Shown: positions 16,726 to 26,538, counted from the stretch's first letter. The stretch: 64,000 bases of DNA from Desulfobacterales bacterium (GCA_030145345.1 JAQYVT010000007.1:1-64000), one strand, 5' to 3'. The notes: a model not told the origin generated them from the letters alone. Translations and numbers: made by a program.

Positions 16726-17868
16726 ATTTTTTTACTCGTTTTTTTAAGCATTTATAGTGGCATACATCTCTATGGTTTTCTGAAGATAAAGCGGGCGCTG
16801 ATATACAGCCCCCGGGTAACCGACATTTTGGCTATCTTTATGGCCTTGATGGTCTTTGCGCCGGTCATGGTTCGAATTTTGGAAAAACATGGCTTTGAGT
16901 TCGTCGCACGACTACTGGCCTATTTGGGTTATACGTGGATGGGTCTGTTATTTCTCTTTGTCTCTTCTGCACTGGTACTGGATATATTTCGTTTACTTCT
17001 TTATATCTGCGGCCTGATACTTCAATCTGATTTCTCTGCGATATCGCCTTCACCTCGCTTTTCTTTGATCATCTCCTTAACACTCTCCGTCATCATAACC
17101 GGTTACGGTGCTTTTGAAGCCGTACGGATACGCGTGGAACACGTGACCATCGAAACCCATAAAATCCCTAAAAAAATAGGAAGGTTGAAGATTGTCCAGA
17201 TTTCCGATGTGCATCTCGGAATCATGGTGGGGGAGAAAAGATTAAAAAGGATTCTCAATCGGGTTAACTCTGCAAACCCTGACATTTTGGTATCCACGGG
17301 GGATCTTCTTGACGGACAGACTGACAACCTTTCATACCTTGCTGAGATGCTCAGTGAAGTTTCCACAACGTATGGAAAATTTGCGGTCACGGGCAACCAC
17401 GAATTTTACGCTGGGGTCACCCGAGCCCTGGACTTTATTAAGAACGCAGGATTTACGATTCTTCAGGGAGAGGGCTTGACCGTTTCAGGATTGCTAAATA
17501 TTGCCGGTGTGGATGATATTGCTGGTCGTCGCTACGACCTTGATACTAAAGTCTCAGAAAAGGCATTATTGGCAGAGCTTCCCCGTGAAAAGTTTACGCT
17601 ATTACTGAAACACAGACCCCTGGTAGATAAAGATGCATTGGGTTTTTTCGATCTTCAGCTTTCCGGACACATCCATAAGGGACAGATCTTTCCGTTCAAC
17701 CTGATAACCATGCTGTTTTATCCGGTGGTTTCAGGCTTACACAAAATTGAAACCAACGCCTGGCTCTATGTAAGCAGAGGTTCCGGAACATGGGGCCCGC
17801 CGATTCGATTTATGTCTCCGCCCGAGGTCACGATGATCGAACTTGTTTATGGCGGAATCGGGGATTGA
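16726..17868 (+). CDS. membrane-anchored metallophosphoesterase (YkuE/YaeI-like); exact start uncertain
   Basis: QISDVHLG, STGDLLDG, AVTGNHEFYAG, LSGHIHKGQ. ORF track starts at TTG 16828, but the same frame is open back to 16714 and encodes IFLLVFLSIYSGIHLYGFLKIKRAL. Confidence 0.88.
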   Translation: MFLLVFLSIYSGIHLYGFLKIKRALIYSPRVTDILAIFMALMVFAPVMVRILEKHGFEFVARLLAYLGYTWMGLLFLFVSSALVLDIFRLLLYICGLILQSDFSAISPSPRFSLIISLTLSVIITGYGAFEAVRIRVEHVTIETHKIPKKIGRLKIVQISDVHLGIMVGEKRLKRILNRVNSANPDILVSTGDLLDGQTDNLSYLAEMLSEVSTTYGKFAVTGNHEFYAGVTRALDFIKNAGFTILQGEGLTVSGLLNIAGVDDIAGRRYDLDTKVSEKALLAELPREKFTLLLKHRPLVDKDALGFFDLQLSGHIHKGQIFPFNLITMLFYPVVSGLHKIETNAWLYVSRGSGTWGPPIRFMSPPEVTMIELVYGGIGD

Positions 17869-17922
17869 AATGGCCTCCAATCTTTTTGAAACGAAAACCA
17901 TTGTCACACCTAATTGCAATGA

Positions 17923-18081
17923 CTATATTTTTCGCCATTTCGACGTCATCATTTCCCCCATATCGACATCGACGATATCCGGCAATTCGTTCTCCTGACA
18001 CGCAACAAATAAGCAGGCGATAAAAAATCCCAGACAAAAAATAGCCGCTGTCACTGCAATGATCAGTAGTATTTTAAACAT
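17923..18081 (-). CDS. small single-TM protein (52 aa)
   Basis: MFKILLIIAVTAAIFCLGFFIACLFVACQENELPDIVDVDMGEMMTSKWRKI; not in the supplied ORF track. Confidence 0.5.
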   Translation of the reverse strand: MFKILLIIAVTAAIFCLGFFIACLFVACQENELPDIVDVDMGEMMTSKWRKI

Positions 18082-18117
18082 CGTCTCTCACCCCTTCAAT
18101 CTTTTCAGCAGTGATAA

Positions 18118-18186
18118 TTGACGGCTTCGTAAAAAGTCTTTTGTGAGCGACAGCGAGCAAAATCAGACTTTTTACGAGTTCATCAA
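18118..18186. repeat. 69-bp internally deleted copy of the TGATGAACTCGTAAAAAGTC element (copy 3)
   Basis: TTGACGGCTTCGTAAAAAGTCTTTTGTGAGCGA...CAGCGAGCAAAATCAGACTTTTTACGAGTTCATCAA: both element ends joined. Confidence 0.85.
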
Positions 18187-18236
18187 TAATCGCTGTATAA
18201 CTAGTGCCCATCCACAATTGTAAAAAGGCACAGTGC

Positions 18237-18378
18237 GTTTCCAATTCATAAATGAGCAATTTTTGTTCGGATCAAGGCCGCACAAGGGTTTTCGGTGAGG
18301 CATACTCCCTGTATGCCGCAGCCGGAAACCCGCGGAGAACGCGGATCCGGGCAAAAAGGGCCATTTATGGATGGAAAC
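18237..18378. repeat. 142-bp imperfect palindromic element (element B)
   Basis: GTTTCCAATTCATAAATG.../...CATTTATGGATGGAAAC ends; core GGATCAAGGCC...GAGGCATACTCCCTGTATGCCGCAG...AACGCGGATCCGGGC. Confidence 0.8.
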
Positions 18379-18623
18379 TAATTATAAATACGAAGCCTGT
18401 GGTATTCCGGGTGTTTAAGAGCTTATAGATGCAAAAATCATGCAAAAAATGGGGCGTTTGACCACTTCTATATATTTCAATGGGTTAGATAGGATTGAAG
18501 GCGGGCACCCTACGCGATTGTGGAAAAAACTTCACAGTTTTCATTACGGGTTTTACATAAGGACAGCATCTCATCCCGTTCAGCCTTTTGCATAGCCCTT
18601 TCGCGAGCTTCTTCTTTTGAAGG

Positions 18624-20375
18624 TTATAGCGAATCGATATAAAAATCTCCGAATCTGTCCGTGCTGATATACGTGCGGTTCTTACTTCGCTTAATAAAAT
18701 AGATCCCTTGCGATCCAGGCTTGATGGAAGCGGCAACCTTTTTTGAAGTGATTTTATATCTCCCATAGGTATCCGTAGAGATATAAAGTCCATTCTCATC
18801 CTTCTCAATAAAATACGTCCCTCCAGGATATTGACATTTTCCATTTTTCTGTTCAAGTCTCAGGGAATTACATGCTCCCAAATCAAAAGCTCTCCAGAAA
18901 TCGACACACGAACGATCAAACTGACCTATTTTCTTAAAGGCAATCCCCCGATTGTTATACGCTGTTGCATATTCCGGATCGAAGCGGATGGCTTGGTTAA
19001 AATCCTCTATTGCGCGTTGATGCCGGCCCAAATCAGAGTAGACAACCCCCCGGTTGCTGTAAGCTCCGGCATACTTCGGATCTAGCCGGATGGCCTGATT
19101 ATAATCCTCGATGGCGCGTTGATGCTGGCCTAACTCCCTGTAAACAATCCCCCGGTTGTTATAAGTTCCGGCATACTTCGGATCCATACGTATCGCCATG
19201 TTGTAATCCTCAACAGCGCGTTGATACACACCGATTTTCCGATAGGCAATCCCTCGGTTGTTGTAAGCAGTGGCATGTTCGGGATCGAGGCGGATGGCTT
19301 GGGTATAATCGTCTATGGCGCGTTGATGCTGGCCTAATTCTCTGTAGGCGATCCCCCGGGAAATGTAAACATCGGCATCTCTCGGATTAAGTTCTATGCT
19401 CTGGGTATAATCCTGTATGGCGTGTGGATATCGGTTCAACAAATAATAGGCATACCCCCGGTGGTTGTAAGCCAGGGCATGATTTAGATCAAGACGGATG
19501 GCGATGTCATAGTCCTCGATGGCGCGTTGATGCCGGCCCAGCGAACTGTAAGCATTGCCCCGATGGTAATAGGCCTCGACCATTTTTGAATCGATACGTA
19601 TTGCCTGACTGTAATTCTTTACGGCTTCTTGGTATTTACCCAAAGAATCATATGAAACGCCTCGGCCGACATATGCATCCAAAGATTTCGGATCAATGTG
19701 AATAGCCCGGTCATAATCCTCTATGGCACGTTGATGCTGGCCGAGTTTTTTAAAATAAAGCCCCCGATGGTAGTAAGCATAACCAGACCTCCGGTTAAGA
19801 TGTATGGCCCGATTAAAGTCATCTAAGGCCTGACGCTGTTGACCTGAATCACGATATGCAATTCCCCGGACGCAGTAAAAATCAGCATCTTTAGAATTTA
19901 TTTTCAAAGCCTGGTTAAAATCTTTTATGGCGTGTCGATATTGACCCAAGTTATTGTAAACAATCCCTCGATTATAGTACGCATACGTATCGTTAGGGTT
20001 CATACGAATGACTTGGTCAAAATCCTCTATGGCATGTTGATGCTGGCCCAATTTCTTATACGCAATCCCACGATTATAGTACACCTTGGTAAAATTCGGA
20101 TCGATTCCTATCGCCGTATTATAATCCTCAACAGCGCGTTGATACCGACCTATTTTATTATAGGCAATCCCTCGGACATAGTAAATTTTTGCATTATTCG
20201 GCTCAAGACCTATGGCCTGGTTAAAATCTTTTATGGCCAGCTTGTACTTGCCTGACTTCATGTATACAACGCCATGACTGAAATAAAGTTTTTTTGATGC
20301 AGCCACAGCTTTAGTGCCATAGACGGTCGTAGCAATCAGAGCTGAACCCAGAAAAAATAAGATATATTTTTTCAT
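18624..20375 (-). CDS. exported tetratricopeptide-repeat protein (many near-identical TPRs)
   Basis: Signal peptide then consecutive 34-aa units of type YNNRGIAYRELGQHQRAIEDYNQAIRLDPKYA. Confidence 0.95.
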   Translation of the reverse strand: MKKYILFFLGSALIATTVYGTKAVAASKKLYFSHGVVYMKSGKYKLAIKDFNQAIGLEPNNAKIYYVRGIAYNKIGRYQRAVEDYNTAIGIDPNFTKVYYNRGIAYKKLGQHQHAIEDFDQVIRMNPNDTYAYYNRGIVYNNLGQYRHAIKDFNQALKINSKDADFYCVRGIAYRDSGQQRQALDDFNRAIHLNRRSGYAYYHRGLYFKKLGQHQRAIEDYDRAIHIDPKSLDAYVGRGVSYDSLGKYQEAVKNYSQAIRIDSKMVEAYYHRGNAYSSLGRHQRAIEDYDIAIRLDLNHALAYNHRGYAYYLLNRYPHAIQDYTQSIELNPRDADVYISRGIAYRELGQHQRAIDDYTQAIRLDPEHATAYNNRGIAYRKIGVYQRAVEDYNMAIRMDPKYAGTYNNRGIVYRELGQHQRAIEDYNQAIRLDPKYAGAYSNRGVVYSDLGRHQRAIEDFNQAIRFDPEYATAYNNRGIAFKKIGQFDRSCVDFWRAFDLGACNSLRLEQKNGKCQYPGGTYFIEKDENGLYISTDTYGRYKITSKKVAASIKPGSQGIYFIKRSKNRTYISTDRFGDFYIDSL

Positions 20376-20877
20376 ATTTTTTATCCTTTATGGTATTTCT
20401 AAAACACAAAAACCCCACCTGTATAGAAAAATTGGGGTCTAAGGATCGAGAGCATCCTTTCCGTCAGATATTGTACAATTTGGGTTTAGTGTTCTTTGCC
20501 AAAAGTTTTCGGATCAACTGGGCTGGCGTCTCCAAAAGATCGATGCGTTTGATCTCTCCTCCCATGCTCCAGATGCCAGGGTTCAAGTGAAGCGCCCTGC
20601 AGCCCCCCAAGGCGGGATTTACGCTTCGCTTCAACAAGCTTGCGGGGAATGCCCTTGCCCTGTTGACCGGAGTGCTCTCCGCAAGCCCCGCCTTTTGGGC
20701 GGAAGCTTCAATCCCCGAAATTCAACTGGCCGAACGGTTGCAGTTCAAGTCTTCGCTTTTACTGAAAACGCAGATGTCCTCGATAAAAACGCCAAAAACC
20801 CGGCGTTGAAAGTGAAGCGCAAAACGTCACCCAAGGCCATGCCGTCTCTAGCCCGTCCGGATGCCCCTTTTTGGATA

Positions 20878-21423
20878 CTAACGCACCGGCTTCTGCCACT
20901 CTTTGGCAAAGATCTCTGCGATTCGGCCGATCTGACCGGCGTCTATCTTCAGGGCCTTGGCCACCTCTGCGTATAACGTTTTACGGTCTCTGTTTTCAGC
21001 ATCCACGAGGCCGTTCAGGTCTCTTTTCTCCTTGAGGTTCAACCGGCTGGTATCTGCTACGGAAAGATAGCCGTTGCCCCCTTCATTCAGGGCGCCTTTC
21101 TGGTAGTAAGCCTTTAACCCTTGGAAACGGGCTTTCATTTTTTCCTTCAAGGCGCGAATGGTCGGATTGGAAACGGTGGTCACGTCCTCCGCCCATGCAC
21201 TGGCAGCACCTAAGGCAAACCTGATTTGTATAGATAACCCTTTATGGTTTTTGGATTGGTTATCCTTTTTAGATGGCTCTTGGCCCCTGATATCATTCAC
21301 AATATCCCCGGCAACAGATTCAACTTTTTCGGCCGGGAAATAGATATTTATGGTTACGCAGGCACCGAGCATCGCCACCATGACCGCTGCCGTTGTCCAC
21401 AATAACTTTTGAAATTTTTTCAT
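20878..21423 (-). CDS. YdbL-family (DUF1318) protein with N-terminal lipoprotein segment
   Basis: Lipobox MLGACVTINIYFPAEKVES; C-terminal DUF1318-like LKAYYQKGALNEGGNGYLSV...LVDAENRDRKTLYAEVAKAL. Confidence 0.85.
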   Translation of the reverse strand: MKKFQKLLWTTAAVMVAMLGACVTINIYFPAEKVESVAGDIVNDIRGQEPSKKDNQSKNHKGLSIQIRFALGAASAWAEDVTTVSNPTIRALKEKMKARFQGLKAYYQKGALNEGGNGYLSVADTSRLNLKEKRDLNGLVDAENRDRKTLYAEVAKALKIDAGQIGRIAEIFAKEWQKPVR

Positions 21424-21438
21424 ATGAACCTCCTCTCG

Positions 21439-24400
21439 TCATCTGACAACAGGCCCCCCTTTGTGGGTGATCCGTTGGATCCTTTTAACCATGTCCTTAA
21501 AACTAACCCGATTATCTGGATTTTGATTTACAACATTTACCCCTGAAAAGCTACCCCTTTTTACGAGATACTCTGTGCCACCTTCACGGATGGTACCGTT
21601 GATGGCGAATACATCGTTTTCAAGATAGGCCCGTATGCCGATCTTTTCATAGGGAAATTTTTTGAAAAAGGATGCGAAGGCACCCGCCAACCCCATAAAA
21701 GGGCTCTGCCCCCCCCCAATCTGCGCGATATTTTCTACGGCTTTAACGCTGATCTTTTGTGGAACCCCCTTTTTTTTGAGGGTTTCCAGTAAAAGATCGA
21801 ATCTTTGGGGTTGGCCAAAGGCGATCTCAAAATCACGGATGTGGCCATTCAAGACCCCCTCAATCTTTCCGAATGAAGTGCCGGTGGTCATTTCTGACAA
21901 GAGAAGATCATCCCATTGTGCATTCAGCTTTAAAACCGGTGCAGATGTAAAAATCCCTGGGATATCAAGGTCGGATATAAGAATCTTGCCGCCGAATGCT
22001 TCGGCCCTGATCTCTCCCTGACTGGTAACCGCGTGGTTTTCGTATCGGATGGGGTCGAGCCTACCGGTTAAGGTTCCCTCCAAAGGACGTGCCCAGATCC
22101 TGGATAGGATCGGTTGCAGTTTTATACGGTCGAATACCAGAAAGGTATGGACGGAAAGATCCGAGCCAAAGAGGTGATTAACCTGAACAGGCCCCAGGCG
22201 AAGATCTCCGCCGGGCACTCGAATCACGGTGGGAGATTCCACGGATATCCGGTTTGGGCCCGTATTCAGAGGGATACTTAACGGCTGTTCAGGTAGCAGG
22301 GGAACCCTAACGGATTGGACCTCGAGTTTACCTTCGAGGGTTTCAACCGGCGTTTTGACGAATCGGGATCGGTACCAGACAGGAAGATCGAAATCAATAC
22401 CCTTTAGCGAGATATCTCTCTCTCCCAGTGAAAGGTTTCCCCCATGCCACCCGAGACGGCCTCTAACTTCCCACGCATTCTGACATCCTTTCACGTTGAA
22501 TTGAGCTGAAACGGTTCCTCCGGTCTCAAGGTTTTCCAGAAAGCGTTTCTCCGTCTTGTAGGGCTCCTTCAAAAGGTGATGGAAAATCGGTTTCAAGGGC
22601 ACTTGCGGGATGGTTACGGTAAAATCGGTATCCCCCTTGGATGGACCTTGGTTGAGGTATCCATGAATTTCAATGGGAAGGATTCCCTTCAGGTCAAACC
22701 TGAGTTCGGAAAGCTTCAGCAATCTTTTTTGAATATTGTAGGACCCATGGTATGAGGTGACAATGGGGGTTTTTTTCAGGTTCAGATAATAACGATCATA
22801 AAGGGCTTCACCCCCTTTGGTTTCTAAAGCACCGGTAAAGTTCATCTTGAAGCGCTTTAAATCGACATCACCTTCGATACCTGTAATAAGCGAAATATTT
22901 TCTCCCATTAGGCTGCCATCTTTGTTTTGAAAGACCAGATCCTCGAGAGACAGCTTTGCCTTCACCCGCCACGGCCCAGCCGCCGCTCCCGTGACCTTGA
23001 TCTGGATGGAATCCCGAGCCGTAAGGTCCCAATCGGCCGGAAGCAGGCGGTGGGCGGCGGCTGCACGAAAAAGAGCGGTCTCTGCACCTTGAAACGTCAG
23101 GTTAATCCGACCTTCATGCAAATCAGCCGTGAGCAAAATATTTTTCAAATCGGCAGCGTTGAATCGGACCTCCGGGAGTACAACAGATCTTTTTTCTGTA
23201 TCGATTCTACATTCCGGTATTTGGACACGAATATCTTTGATCAGAAGATCTCGGGTTCCGGTGTGGATCTTTGCCCGAGGGATTTGGACGGCCACATCCT
23301 TGACATCGATCCGGGGATACCGGCCTGAGAGAGAAACGTGGGTCTTAAATTGTTCCAGGGTCAGCCCTTTGGCTGAAAGAATGTTTTGATCCCAGTCCAA
23401 CTCGGCTGAGATGGCGACAGCAGGCAAGGGCCCCTTGACCTTTATTACGCCAGAGACCACGCCCTTTAACTGTGTCTCTTTATCGACGAAGGCATAGGGG
23501 TTTTTCGTTAACCGGGATTCAAGGTCACATTCCCAAAGCCATTTCTCGTGCGCCTTGACCCCTGCAAAGTGGCCTTTAAGACGGACAATGCCTTCGATCC
23601 TAACGGGCTTTAAGGCCTCTTTGACTTCCGATGGGAAAAATGAATGGCTCTTTTCAAACCAAAGCGAAGCCTCTCTCAACTGAAGCCCCACCGCACCTTT
23701 TTCACCGAGTTCTGCCTGGAGAGCCCCTTCCAATTTTAGGATGTCGGCAAAAGCCAGATGAACCTGGACAATGTCCAATTGGTATGTGGGCAAATGAAAG
23801 ATACCCTCTGCCTTGAGATTGATGTCCATTGGCGGCAAGGGCTTATTCGTCTTTTCCATAAGGGATACACCGCCGATATGGAGTTCCAGAGGAACAAAGG
23901 CGATTTCTCCTTGGTTCATATCATAGGTGAGTCCGGTTTCCATCCTTATGGATTCAGCGGCGGCCACCGAGACGGGCAATGATCCCATCTTTTCCAAACC
24001 TGGCCGCAAAGCGATACCAATACAACTGACTTGAAGATTCTCGACAGTAAGCTTTTTTGTGGCATGGGTATACGTAAATTTTGACACCACGTCCATCCTC
24101 TGTATCCCCAGTTCAGAACCTTGGAGGGTCATGTCATGGGACTGAATCGCACCATTTAACTTGAGATCAAAAATATCGAACATTTTATCGGTATGGATGT
24201 TTACGCTCGGCGCCCTAAAATGAATATTGCGGGAAGGCCTTTTGATCTCCAAAGCAAAAGACAAGAAAAGGGGTTGACCGGCGCCGACTTTGGCATGAAT
24301 TCCATGGGCTTGGAGAGCCTGATCGCCCATAGCTGCGGAGATGCGTCCGTCGCGTATTTCCCCTGATTGAAATTTGATGTCTCTGAATATAAAAAAACCG

Positions 24401-24858
24401 ACTAGTCCCCGAACCATTCTGGCCGGAAAAGAAAGGCCCTCTTTTCCGGATGCAATGGCAGGCAATTCGAACCGTTCCAAAGAAAGGTCAAGATAAACAC
24501 CGTTCAACCGAATATTTTTTATAATGAGGGATCTGTGACCCAATGGACCCATAACGGCCATATCCGCCCTGGCAAAACGGACATCCATTGAAAAGGGTTG
24601 CTCTCCGCCCGGCGGTTTGAGATGAATCCCCTTTACCTCTAAGACCATGGGTTGAAAGGAGTAGGAGAGGTTTTCTATGGTGCACGATGACCCTGTGGAT
24701 GCAGATAAAGACCGCTCTATCATGGGCTTTATAAGCTCAGGATGAAAGTAGAGGTAAAGCGCCACGCCCGAAAAAAAAACTACAATAAAACAGAAAACGA
24801 TGGCTAAAACCAACAAAAATTTTTTAATACGAGCCATAGACGCCAACTTCATACGCAC
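21439..24858 (-). CDS. YdbH/AsmA-like intermembrane protein
   Basis: N-terminal TM anchor, AsmA-like beta-rich body, C-terminal SGVNVVNQNPDNRVSFKDMVKRIQRI; directly upstream of YdbL-family gene. Confidence 0.85.
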   Translation of the reverse strand: MRMKLASMARIKKFLLVLAIVFCFIVVFFSGVALYLYFHPELIKPMIERSLSASTGSSCTIENLSYSFQPMVLEVKGIHLKPPGGEQPFSMDVRFARADMAVMGPLGHRSLIIKNIRLNGVYLDLSLERFELPAIASGKEGLSFPARMVRGLVGFFIFRDIKFQSGEIRDGRISAAMGDQALQAHGIHAKVGAGQPLFLSFALEIKRPSRNIHFRAPSVNIHTDKMFDIFDLKLNGAIQSHDMTLQGSELGIQRMDVVSKFTYTHATKKLTVENLQVSCIGIALRPGLEKMGSLPVSVAAAESIRMETGLTYDMNQGEIAFVPLELHIGGVSLMEKTNKPLPPMDINLKAEGIFHLPTYQLDIVQVHLAFADILKLEGALQAELGEKGAVGLQLREASLWFEKSHSFFPSEVKEALKPVRIEGIVRLKGHFAGVKAHEKWLWECDLESRLTKNPYAFVDKETQLKGVVSGVIKVKGPLPAVAISAELDWDQNILSAKGLTLEQFKTHVSLSGRYPRIDVKDVAVQIPRAKIHTGTRDLLIKDIRVQIPECRIDTEKRSVVLPEVRFNAADLKNILLTADLHEGRINLTFQGAETALFRAAAAHRLLPADWDLTARDSIQIKVTGAAAGPWRVKAKLSLEDLVFQNKDGSLMGENISLITGIEGDVDLKRFKMNFTGALETKGGEALYDRYYLNLKKTPIVTSYHGSYNIQKRLLKLSELRFDLKGILPIEIHGYLNQGPSKGDTDFTVTIPQVPLKPIFHHLLKEPYKTEKRFLENLETGGTVSAQFNVKGCQNAWEVRGRLGWHGGNLSLGERDISLKGIDFDLPVWYRSRFVKTPVETLEGKLEVQSVRVPLLPEQPLSIPLNTGPNRISVESPTVIRVPGGDLRLGPVQVNHLFGSDLSVHTFLVFDRIKLQPILSRIWARPLEGTLTGRLDPIRYENHAVTSQGEIRAEAFGGKILISDLDIPGIFTSAPVLKLNAQWDDLLLSEMTTGTSFGKIEGVLNGHIRDFEIAFGQPQRFDLLLETLKKKGVPQKISVKAVENIAQIGGGQSPFMGLAGAFASFFKKFPYEKIGIRAYLENDVFAINGTIREGGTEYLVKRGSFSGVNVVNQNPDNRVSFKDMVKRIQRITHKGGPVVR

Positions 24859-25112
24859 GCAGTATTCTGTCTGTTTGGAACGCTTGAACCATCGACCCAG
24901 TGACGCTTTTGATATGAATTAAGATTCATAAAAATGAGACGGGGGGTGCTGTCCCAAAAGGCGCAATGAATTGAAGGGTTCTATCCGAAATCAGCCCCGG
25001 AAAAAGCTGTTCTGGAACATCGCAGGGGATAATACAACATTCCTGCCTGTTTGGCGCTTTCAGGAATTACTTAAGATTTTAAATCGGTCAGGATGTAAAA
25101 TAAATACCAAAC

Positions 25113-26162
25113 CTATTCCATTGGGCTACAAATCGTCGCTCCCGGTTGAATACTCTTTTCTGTGCGAGTTATGAGAACTGTGGATGTAGTCTGTTCGGTG
25201 TGGAGGACAAGTAGCGTACCGTAAATGACCGGCGACAGGAGGATATTCTCTTTTGTCTCCAGCCCGTTTTTGTCCCTTTCCTGATAATAGATGCTGTACG
25301 ACTGCCCGGGCGTTACACCGTCTTCGCTCCCCTTGTCGATGAATGCTATGGTTTCATCGCCGATGTAACTTACATACTCTTCAGCTGAAATGATTTTACC
25401 GTTGAGTCCTTTTCTACTTTCAGTCAGCGCGATCCTTGGCGACCGTTTTTTATACGGCATCAAAAGATCGTTGACGGCAATGCTTCGGTAAGATTGAACA
25501 ATCTTGCCCAACGCAAAACCGGGTTCTTTTTTTGTGATTTCAACAACCCCAGTCAGGTAGTGCTGGGTTCCTATGGGCGTTTTTGTTTTTTCGTCGACAA
25601 CCGGCTTAAAGATTCTATACACTGTATATTTACGGCCCGCTATAAGCGGATCGTTACTCTTTTGCCGAACATAAACCAGATCCCCGACACTGATCAATCC
25701 TTTATCATCCTTCACCTTGGAAATGATACCCTGGGGAGTGACCGGTTGTTTTCGGATGAATCCAATGCTGTTAATGGGAGAATAATAATACGTCTTCTTT
25801 ACCGTTTCATTTTTGATGGGCCGATCCGTCCCCACGTTTTTTGAGACGAAAGTATCGATGCCTTTTCCATGATAGATTCGAATACGCTCACCCGGATAAA
25901 TCAAATGTGGATTGTAGATCTGACGGTTCTCGCTCCACAATTCGGGCCACAGCCATGGTGAATCTGAAAATCGGGCAGAAAGATCCCACAGCGTATCTCC
26001 CTTTTGAACAGTATAGTAAAAACCTGCTTCATGTTCCACAGTATCCTTGCTTTCCTGTGCAAAAAGATGAACCGGAAAAACGATCAGTGCCGCCAAAATA
26101 CACAAACACGTCATTATCTTGAATTTGCCGTTGAAATACATTAGACGCTCCGATCTTTTCAT
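25113..26162 (-). CDS. LysM domain-containing exported protein
   Basis: FYYTVQKGDTLWDLSARFSDSPWLWPELWSENRQIYNPHLIYPGERIRI. Confidence 0.93.
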   Translation of the reverse strand: MKRSERLMYFNGKFKIMTCLCILAALIVFPVHLFAQESKDTVEHEAGFYYTVQKGDTLWDLSARFSDSPWLWPELWSENRQIYNPHLIYPGERIRIYHGKGIDTFVSKNVGTDRPIKNETVKKTYYYSPINSIGFIRKQPVTPQGIISKVKDDKGLISVGDLVYVRQKSNDPLIAGRKYTVYRIFKPVVDEKTKTPIGTQHYLTGVVEITKKEPGFALGKIVQSYRSIAVNDLLMPYKKRSPRIALTESRKGLNGKIISAEEYVSYIGDETIAFIDKGSEDGVTPGQSYSIYYQERDKNGLETKENILLSPVIYGTLLVLHTEQTTSTVLITRTEKSIQPGATICSPME

Positions 26163-26502
26163 CGTTGTTTAACCAACCATTTCAGCGTGTCCTGATTTCT
26201 CACGGGTCTGATTCGTTCATTTACTCCACGTCAGGAATGAAGCTGTCGTGTGTTGGCGCGAATTTCTGATATTGAAGCAAATGGGTGATTGAAGCTCCCT
26301 GCAGCCCCACAAGGCTGATTTTCATGAGAGATCTTGGGTAATTTCATAACCTGGCTGTCGGTAATTTGTCAAGCTGTATCAAGTTGGCTTTTTGAAAATC
26401 GGAAACTATGGCAACTGATCCATGGGACCGTACTCATGAGGGGCGAAAAATCGGGGTTAAAAACCGGTTTTTTGAATGCAACAATTTTTACAAGGGTATT
26501 GC

Positions 26503-26538
26503 AAAAAAAAGCCCCCATGCGGATAAAGCATGAGGGCT
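26503..26538 (-). terminator. rho-independent terminator downstream of groEL
   Basis: Minus strand AGCCCTCATGC-TTTATCC-GCATGGGGGCTTTTTTTT. Confidence 0.85.

Noticed and set aside
18960-20260. Regular ~102-bp repeats resembling a CRISPR or satellite at DNA level
   Set aside because: They are in-frame 34-codon TPR units of one protein; no spacers of CRISPR type and no cas genes.
20587-20976. 129-aa plus-strand ORF upstream of the YdbL-like gene end
   Set aside because: Extends antisense into the YdbL-like CDS and through repeat debris; not protein-like.
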